The notes beneath the pieces are model-generated. The model had not been told where the DNA came from, searched no databases, and worked only from the letters and a program-made list of their open reading frames with translations. From assembly GCA_051414805.1 (NCBI GenBank), contig CP166702.1, forward strand, positions 3,658,001-3,722,000: DNA of 64,000 bases. Direction: 5' to 3'. The DNA is from Xenophilus sp003671765 (GTDB taxonomy: Bacteria; Pseudomonadota; Gammaproteobacteria; Burkholderiales; Burkholderiaceae_C). Positions within the stretch are counted from its first letter, which is position 1, and each line of letters starts with the position of its first letter. A program made the position numbers and the translations under genes. Positions 59,283 to 64,000 of this stretch are shown piece after piece.

Positions 59283-59915
59283 ATGATCCACGTCATCACC
59301 TGCGACGAGCACGGCATCGTGCGCCGCGGCATCCGGGATGTGCTGTCCGAAGCGGTGGACATCCGCGTGACGGGGGAGGCCGGCGACGCGGCCGAACTCA
59401 AGGACCTGCTGCGCTCCACCCCCTGCGATGTGTTGATCCTCGAACTGGCGCTGTCCGGACGCGGCGGCCTGGACCTGCTGGCGGGGCTGGCGGACAGCGC
59501 CAGCCAGGTGAAGGTGCTGGTCTTTTCGATGCACGCGGAGCGCGACTACGCGATCCGTTGCCTGCGCGCCGGCGCCTACGGCTTCCTGAGCAAGACGAGT
59601 GATCCGCGGCGGCTCATCGCTGCCGTGCGCTCGGTGGCGCGGGGCCAGAAGCACGTCACACGAGAGCTGGCGCAGGTGCTGGCCGACAACATCGCCAAGC
59701 CGGCATCGGACGAAGCGCCGCATCACGCGCTGTCCGACCGCGAGATGCAGACGCTGGTGCGCATCGCGTCGGGCAAGCGCCTGTCCGAGATCGCCGACGA
59801 GTTCATGCTCAGCCCGAAGACGGTGAGCGTGTACCGCACGCGCGTCAGGGAGAAGCTCAATCTCCCGACCAATGCGGCGCTGACCGCCTACGCGATCCGC
59901 AACCACCTCGTCTGA
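59283..59915 (+). CDS. NarL/LuxR-type response regulator with Glu at the phosphorylation site
   Basis: A 210-aa regulator. The receiver domain (1-120) has D8-E9 acidic pocket, the Ser of VLVFSMHAE and Lys in YGFLSKTSDP, but the phospho-acceptor position in VLILELALSGRGG is Glu54 instead of Asp. The C-terminal HTH (about 145-205) is LSDREMQTLVRIASGKRLSEI, MLSPKTVSVYRTRVREKLNL. It ends 8 bp from the convergent fliR stop. No cognate histidine kinase is adjacent. Glu54 may lock the protein in an active-like state or make it respond to something other than phosphorylation. Confidence 0.92.
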   Translation: MIHVITCDEHGIVRRGIRDVLSEAVDIRVTGEAGDAAELKDLLRSTPCDVLILELALSGRGGLDLLAGLADSASQVKVLVFSMHAERDYAIRCLRAGAYGFLSKTSDPRRLIAAVRSVARGQKHVTRELAQVLADNIAKPASDEAPHHALSDREMQTLVRIASGKRLSEIADEFMLSPKTVSVYRTRVREKLNLPTNAALTAYAIRNHLV

Positions 59916-59923
59916 GGCCCGGG

Positions 59924-60694
59924 TCAGCGCGACCCGGTGAACAGCCCGAGCAGTCGCTCCATCAGGGCGAGCAGGGGTTGCTCCATCATGGGCAGAACCA
60001 GCGCCATGCCCGCCAGGCCGCTGGTCAGCGTCACCGGAAAGCCGATGGCGTAGATGTTCATCTGCGGCGCCACCCGCGAGATCACGCCCATCACGAGGTT
60101 GACGAACAGCAGCAGCGCGATCATCGGCAGCGCCACCCACAGCGCGCTGGCGAACAGCTCCGCGCCCATCTCGTGCAGCCGCAGCCGTGCGAAGGCGTCG
60201 AGCACGCCGGTGCCGACCGGGAAGACCTCGAAGCTCTTGATGACGGCCATCAGCACCGTCAGGTGGCCATTGATGACGATGAAGACCAGCATCGCAACGT
60301 TGCCGAAGAAGCGGGACACGGCGCTGGCCTGGGCATTGCTGACCGGGTCGAAGAAGGACGCGAAATTCAGCCCCATCTGCAGGCCCACCAGTTCGCCGGC
60401 GAACTCGATCGCCGCAAACACCAGGCGCGCCGTGAATCCGAGCGCCAGGCCGATGGCCACCTGTTGCACCAGCGCGCCCAGCGCCAGTGCGTTGTCGAAA
60501 GCGATGACAGGCTGGGCGCCGAGCGTGGCCTGCGCGCCGAGCGCGACCACCGCCGCCAGGCCGACGCGCGCGCGCACCGGAATGGCCCGCGACGAGAACA
60601 CCGGCGCGGCGGTGAACAGCCCGAGCACGCGCAGGAAGGGCCACAGCCAGGGCGTCACCCACGCCGCCAGCTGTGCTTCGTCGAAGGTCAGCAC
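59924..60694 (-). CDS. fliR: flagellar export apparatus protein FliR
   Basis: A 256-aa membrane component of the type III export gate, with about six hydrophobic segments. Segments typical of FliR: LRVLGLFTAAPVFSSRAIPVRARVGLA, GFTARLVFAAIEFAGELVGLQMGLNFASFFDP and a C-terminal YAIGFPVTLTSGLAGMALVLPMM. GTG start. Last gene of the fliLMNOPQR operon; the convergent regulator ends 8 bp away. Confidence 0.95.
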   Translation of the reverse strand: MLTFDEAQLAAWVTPWLWPFLRVLGLFTAAPVFSSRAIPVRARVGLAAVVALGAQATLGAQPVIAFDNALALGALVQQVAIGLALGFTARLVFAAIEFAGELVGLQMGLNFASFFDPVSNAQASAVSRFFGNVAMLVFIVINGHLTVLMAVIKSFEVFPVGTGVLDAFARLRLHEMGAELFASALWVALPMIALLLFVNLVMGVISRVAPQMNIYAIGFPVTLTSGLAGMALVLPMMEQPLLALMERLLGLFTGSR

Positions 60695-60710
60695 GGTGCG
60701 GACGGGTGCA

Positions 60711-60980
60711 CTACGAGACCATCCGCGGGATCGACTCGATCATGCGACGCAGGTAGTCCACCAGCGTGGACAGCATCCAGGGCCCCGCGATGGCGAAGAC
60801 CACCACGGCCGCGACCAGCTTGGGCACGAAGGCCAGCGTCGCCTCGTTGATCTGGGTGACGGCCTGGAAGATGCTCACGGCCAGGCCCACGACCAGCACC
60901 GCCAGCAGCACCGGCAGCGACACCGTGAGCAGCATGACCAGGGCGTCGCGCCCCATGGAAAGAACAGTCTGCGCGTCCAT
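60711..60980 (-). CDS. fliQ: flagellar export apparatus protein FliQ
   Basis: An 89-aa protein with the two FliQ helices: ALVMLLTVSLPVLLAVLVVGLAVSIFQAVTQINE and LAFVPKLVAAVVVFAIAGPWML, ending in a short charged tail. Four copies assemble with FliP and FliR in the export gate. It lies 7 bp after the fliP stop. Confidence 0.96.
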   Translation of the reverse strand: MDAQTVLSMGRDALVMLLTVSLPVLLAVLVVGLAVSIFQAVTQINEATLAFVPKLVAAVVVFAIAGPWMLSTLVDYLRRMIESIPRMVS

Positions 60981-60987
60981 GCGGTCC

Positions 60988-61749
60988 TCAGGTGACGAAG
61001 CTGGCGGCCAGCGAGCCGAGCAGCAGGTTCCAGCCGTCCGCGAGCACGAACAGCATCAGCTTGAACGGCAGCGCGACGAGCACGGGTGACAACATCATCA
61101 TCCCGAGCGACATGAGCACGCTCGACACCACGATGTCGATCACCAGGAAGGGAATGAAGATCATGAAGCCGATCTGGAAGGCCGACTTCAGCTCGCTGGT
61201 GGCGAAGGCCGGGATGAGCACGCGCAGCGGCGCGGTCTCGGCCGTGGTTTCGGTGGGCAACTTGGCCAGCTTGGCGAAGAGGGCGAAATCCGACTGCCGC
61301 GTCTGCTTGAGCATGAAGTCTCGCATCGGCGCCTCGGCCCGCTGCGCCGCGGCCTCGAAGCTCAGCGAGCCGTTGCTGTAGGGCACGTAGGCGTCCTGGT
61401 AGACGCGGTCGAGCGTCGGGCCCATGACGAACAGCGTGAGAAAGAGCGAGAGCCCCACGATCACCTGGTTGGGCGGCGCCGACTGCGTGCCCATGGCCTG
61501 CCGCAGCAGCGACAGCACGATCACGATGCGCGTGAAGCCCGTCATCATCAGCAGGATGGCCGGCAGGAACGACAGCGCGGTGAAGAACAGCAAGGTCTGC
61601 ACCGGCACCGAGTAGCTCGTGCCGCCGGGCGTGGAGCCGATCACCAGCGGCAGCTGCCCGGGCGCCGACTGGGCCCAGGCCGGCGCGCCGGCCGCCAGGG
61701 CTGCACCCGCGGCCGCCAGGGCGAGGAGTCGACGGTCAACCTTGAACAT
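60988..61749 (-). CDS. fliP: flagellar export apparatus protein FliP
   Basis: A 253-aa protein with a cleavable signal peptide (ending near APAWAQS), as usual for FliP. Conserved regions: LPAILLMMTGFTRIVIVLSLLRQAMGTQSAPPNQV, LIPAFATSELKSAFQIGFMIFIPFLVIDIVV and MMMLSPVLVALPFKLMLFVLADGW. Its first 14 nt overlap the end of fliO. Confidence 0.96.
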   Translation of the reverse strand: MFKVDRRLLALAAAGAALAAGAPAWAQSAPGQLPLVIGSTPGGTSYSVPVQTLLFFTALSFLPAILLMMTGFTRIVIVLSLLRQAMGTQSAPPNQVIVGLSLFLTLFVMGPTLDRVYQDAYVPYSNGSLSFEAAAQRAEAPMRDFMLKQTRQSDFALFAKLAKLPTETTAETAPLRVLIPAFATSELKSAFQIGFMIFIPFLVIDIVVSSVLMSLGMMMLSPVLVALPFKLMLFVLADGWNLLLGSLAASFVT

Positions 61750-62017
61750 GCTCGCCCGATGGTGCCGCCACGCTGTGCAGCATGCTGATGGACTGCGCGG
61801 TCACGCCCACGACCAGCCAGCAGCGCGCGCCTTCGGGGCCGACCTCCACCGTCATGATGCGCTGCTGCGGACCCACCGCCAGTGCGGACACCAGCCGGCA
61901 CGCCGGGCCGGTGGCGCCCATGGGCAGCGCCCGCTTCTGCTGCAGGCGCCGGATGACCAGCGGCGCCGCCGCGACCAGGCAGATGAAGAGAACGATGGTC
62001 AGGAGACTCTGGGTCAT
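61736..62017 (-). CDS. fliO: flagellar biosynthesis protein FliO
   Basis: A 93-aa protein with one N-terminal membrane helix (SLLTIVLFICLVAAAPLVI) and a small cytoplasmic domain containing LVSALAVGPQQRIMTVEVG, the FliO core. It assists FliP ring assembly. It is shorter than E. coli FliO (121 aa). The start MTQSLLT was chosen, with the upstream extension rejected. Confidence 0.88.
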   Translation of the reverse strand: MTQSLLTIVLFICLVAAAPLVIRRLQQKRALPMGATGPACRLVSALAVGPQQRIMTVEVGPEGARCWLVVGVTAQSISMLHSVAAPSGEHVQG

Positions 62018-62037
62018 GGCAGGCTGTCGACGGTGCC

Positions 62038-62403
62038 TCAACCCGCGCCGTTCATGCGGCGCAGGCGCTCCGACGGCGTGACCACGTCGGTCAGCCGGAT
62101 GCCGAAGCGGTTGTTGACCATGACCACCTCGCCGCGCGCGACCAGGTAGCCGTTGACCAGCACGTCCATCGGCTCGCCCGCGAGCGCGTCCAGTTCGATC
62201 ACCGAGCCCTGCGCGAGCTGCAGCACGTGCTTGATCGGCACCTTCTTGCGGCCCAGTTCCACCGACAGTTGCACCGGGATGTCGAGCACCCGGCCGATGT
62301 CCTGCACCGCCGCGGCGGCACCGGCGTCGGCGGCGGCGACGTCTTCCAGGGGTTGCGCCCAGGCGGCCTGCTCTGGCTGCAGTGCGGACGGGTCAATGGA
62401 CAT
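62038..62403 (-). CDS. fliN: flagellar motor switch protein FliN
   Basis: A 121-aa C-ring protein. An Ala-rich N-terminus is followed by the SpoA domain (about 45-120): LDIPVQLSVELGRKKVPIKHVLQLAQGSVIELD, then NGYLVARGEVVMVNNRFGIRLTDVV. The start MSIDPSALQPEQ overlaps the fliM stop by 11 nt. Confidence 0.95.
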   Translation of the reverse strand: MSIDPSALQPEQAAWAQPLEDVAAADAGAAAAVQDIGRVLDIPVQLSVELGRKKVPIKHVLQLAQGSVIELDALAGEPMDVLVNGYLVARGEVVMVNNRFGIRLTDVVTPSERLRRMNGAG

Positions 62404-63397
62404 GCTTTTCTCCAAGCCAATGGGGCTGATCGCTGTGCAGCGGATGCTCCACACGCAGGGCATAGCGGCCCTCGTGGGTGCCGTAGCTGCAGGCGAAGAC
62501 GGGGGTGCCCTCCACGGTCGCCGCGATCAGCGGCAACCTGTCGAGCTGAATGAAGTCGCCGGGCTTCATGCCCAGCACCTGGGCCACGGTGAGTTCCGGG
62601 CGGGCCAGTTCGGCGACGAGCGCCACCTCCACCTGCTGCAATTCGCGCGACAGCAGCGAGACCCAGCGGCGGTCTTCGGCCAGCGCACTGGCCTGCTGCG
62701 GGCCATACAGGAGGTCGCGCAGCGGTTCGAGCACGCCATAGGGCTTGCAGATGTGGATCGCGCCGGCGAAGCCGCCCATCACGATGTCCACGCTGGTCAC
62801 CACCGTCATCTCGGCAGGTGCGGCGATCGACGCGAACTGCGGATGCGTCTCCGAACGCTGGTGCACCAGGCTGAGCGGATAGATCTCGCGCCAGGCCTCG
62901 TCGTAGGCCGCGCACACCACCTGCACCAGGCGCTGGATCACGCGCTGCTCGGCCGGGGAGAAATCGCGTCCCTCCATCGAGGCCTGCAGGTTGCCGTTGC
63001 CGCCGTACATGAGGTCCACGGTCGCGCCAACCACCGGCGCCTCGAAGGCCACCAGCACGCTGCCGCGCAGCGGCTGCAAGGCCGCGACGTTGAGGCTCGA
63101 CGGGCCGTCGAGCTTCTGCAGGAATTCGCCGAAGCGCATCACCGCCAGCGGCAGGACGCTCACGTCCGCACTGCGGCGCAGCAGCTGGAACAGGCCCTGC
63201 CGCAGGTGACGCTGGAAGCGCTCGTTCACGATGTCCAGCGTCGGCATCGGCCGGCGCACCCAGCGCTGCTCGGTGGACAGGTTGAAGTCGCGCACCGCGG
63301 CTTCGGCCATGCGCTCGACCGCGTCGGCGCCGGCCGGGGCATCGGCCGCCATGCCGGTCTCGTGAAGCTCGCTCATCGCTGCGGCCGCCTCGCTCAC
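62393..63397 (-). CDS. fliM: flagellar motor switch protein FliM
   Basis: A 334-aa C-ring protein. The middle CheC-like domain contains LDIVNERFQRHLRQGLFQLLRRSADV, LMYGGNGN and FSPAEQRVIQRLV. The C-terminal SpoA domain contains LARPELTVAQVLGMKPGDFIQLD. The N-terminus (MSEAAAAMSELHETGMAADA) lacks the LSQEEIDALL-type peptide that binds phosphorylated CheY. The GTG start overlaps the fliL stop (GTGA); an in-frame ATG lies at 63376. Upstream codons do not restore the peptide. Confidence 0.94.
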   Translation of the reverse strand: MSEAAAAMSELHETGMAADAPAGADAVERMAEAAVRDFNLSTEQRWVRRPMPTLDIVNERFQRHLRQGLFQLLRRSADVSVLPLAVMRFGEFLQKLDGPSSLNVAALQPLRGSVLVAFEAPVVGATVDLMYGGNGNLQASMEGRDFSPAEQRVIQRLVQVVCAAYDEAWREIYPLSLVHQRSETHPQFASIAAPAEMTVVTSVDIVMGGFAGAIHICKPYGVLEPLRDLLYGPQQASALAEDRRWVSLLSRELQQVEVALVAELARPELTVAQVLGMKPGDFIQLDRLPLIAATVEGTPVFACSYGTHEGRYALRVEHPLHSDQPHWLGEKHVH

Positions 63398-63978
63398 TGG
63401 ACGATGAAGGACGAGAACAGCACGGCGTTGACCGGCGAGGCCGGCGCCTTGCGGGCCTTGCGGCGCGGTGGCTCGTCCTCGTCGTCGGCGTCCTTCGCCT
63501 TGCGCGATGCCTTGGGCACCTCGTAGCCGAGCGCCTTGGCGACTTCGACCTGCACATCCTGCGCCAGCTTTTCCTTGCCGTCGCGCTTGAGCAGTTCTTC
63601 GGAGGTGCGCTGCGTGAGGAGCAGCAGCACGCTGCTGCGCACGGCCGGCATCATCGCCTTCAACTGGTCCGCCGCCTTCGCGTCGACCAGGTCGAGCGTG
63701 ATGCCCACCTGTGCCACGCGCTCGCCGCCCGGATCGGCCAGGTTGACGACCATGTTCTCCAGCGCGAGGTAGTTGGGCGACGCCGGCTTCTTCGCCGAGG
63801 CATGGGCGTCCTCTTCGTCGTCCTCGACATGCGCCTTCCTGGACTGCAGGTAGAACCAGCCCCCGCCGCCTGCGCCGCCCAGCAGGACGACGAGCGCCAG
63901 CACGACGAGGAGGAGCTTGCTCTTGCCCTTGCTCTTGCCGGGCGCGGCGGCGGTGGGATCCGCGGTGGTGGCTGACAC
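63394..63978 (-). CDS. fliL: flagellar basal-body-associated protein FliL
   Basis: A 194-aa inner-membrane protein near the stator. A Lys-rich cytoplasmic N-terminus, one helix (KLLLVVLALVVLLGGAGGGGWFYL) and a periplasmic domain with YLALENMVVNLADPGGERVAQVGITLDL and AVRSSVLLLLTQRTSEEL. A charged insertion (KASRKAKDADDEDEPPRRK) lies before the usual C-terminal VLFSSFIVQ. GTG start with GGAAACACC just upstream. First gene of the operon visible here. Confidence 0.93.
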   Translation of the reverse strand: MSATTADPTAAAPGKSKGKSKLLLVVLALVVLLGGAGGGGWFYLQSRKAHVEDDEEDAHASAKKPASPNYLALENMVVNLADPGGERVAQVGITLDLVDAKAADQLKAMMPAVRSSVLLLLTQRTSEELLKRDGKEKLAQDVQVEVAKALGYEVPKASRKAKDADDEDEPPRRKARKAPASPVNAVLFSSFIVQ

Positions 63979-64000
63979 GGTGTTTCCTTCAACGAGGCGG

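Noticed and set aside
1..64000. CRISPR arrays, tRNA/rRNA genes, insertion sequences, prophage or toxin-antitoxin genes
   Set aside because: I looked for regularly spaced repeats, cloverleaf-type segments, transposase motifs and small paired ORFs and found none that I could support.

Overview
The window is GC-rich DNA from an aerobic, flagellated betaproteobacterium, most like the Comamonadaceae (Variovorax-type). Supporting signs are the many Bug/TctC-type solute receptors, a VanAB O-demethylase closely resembling that of Pseudomonas, a fliLMNOPQR operon, and dispersed intergenic repeats of a kind I associate with this family. The assignment is inferred from gene content and style, not from a marker gene.

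Left part (1-20 kb): a cut-off branched-chain-amino-acid-type ABC receptor; a GntR regulator divergent from vanAB (vanillate O-demethylase) with two perfect TGTATACA palindromes between them; a MetE-like methyltransferase with a clear terminator; a cardiolipin synthase; a ROK-type kinase whose halves appear circularly permuted; an osmoprotectant receptor-permease fusion coupled to an acyltransferase; an isonitrile-hydratase-like DJ-1 protein, a Bug receptor and a GlxA-type AraC regulator; a lipoprotein hydrolase; a DipZ thiol-disulfide protein broken by one in-frame TAG; two divergent alpha/beta hydrolases; and two small membrane proteins.

Middle (20-28.6 kb): a visibly less GC-rich TetR-controlled island. 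It encodes a CocE/NonD hydrolase, a Bug receptor, a cyclase-family hydrolase, a true fumarylacetoacetase, an acyl-CoA ligase, a 22-codon ORF and an HD-like protein. The genes abut or overlap and look like one catabolic operon for an unidentified ester, amide or ring compound. I regard it as the best candidate for an undescribed pathway here. It is followed by an Ig/kelch lipoprotein, a histidine kinase-response regulator pair, a 5'-truncated Ohr remnant and a 7TM diguanylate cyclase.

Right-middle (35.8-53.9 kb): a uronate/aldarate catabolic region in two divergent arms around a FadR-type GntR regulator. Udh oxidises uronates, SMP-30 lactonases open the lactones, GudD and GarD dehydrate glucarate and galactarate, KdgD decarboxylates and dehydrates the product, and an aldehyde dehydrogenase yields 2-oxoglutarate. 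Uptake is by a DctPQM TRAP system, and four Bug receptors are interspersed.

Right end (54-64 kb): a GGDEF-EAL protein and a PAS-GGDEF protein, a NarL-type regulator with Glu in place of the phospho-acceptor Asp, and convergent to it the flagellar operon fliLMNOPQR. Its FliM appears to lack the N-terminal CheY-binding peptide.

The window holds six Bug receptors but no TctA/TctB partners. A structured intergenic repeat occurs five times, always in the same orientation. No tRNA, rRNA, CRISPR array or insertion sequence was found. All family assignments come from reading motifs by eye; no searches were run.
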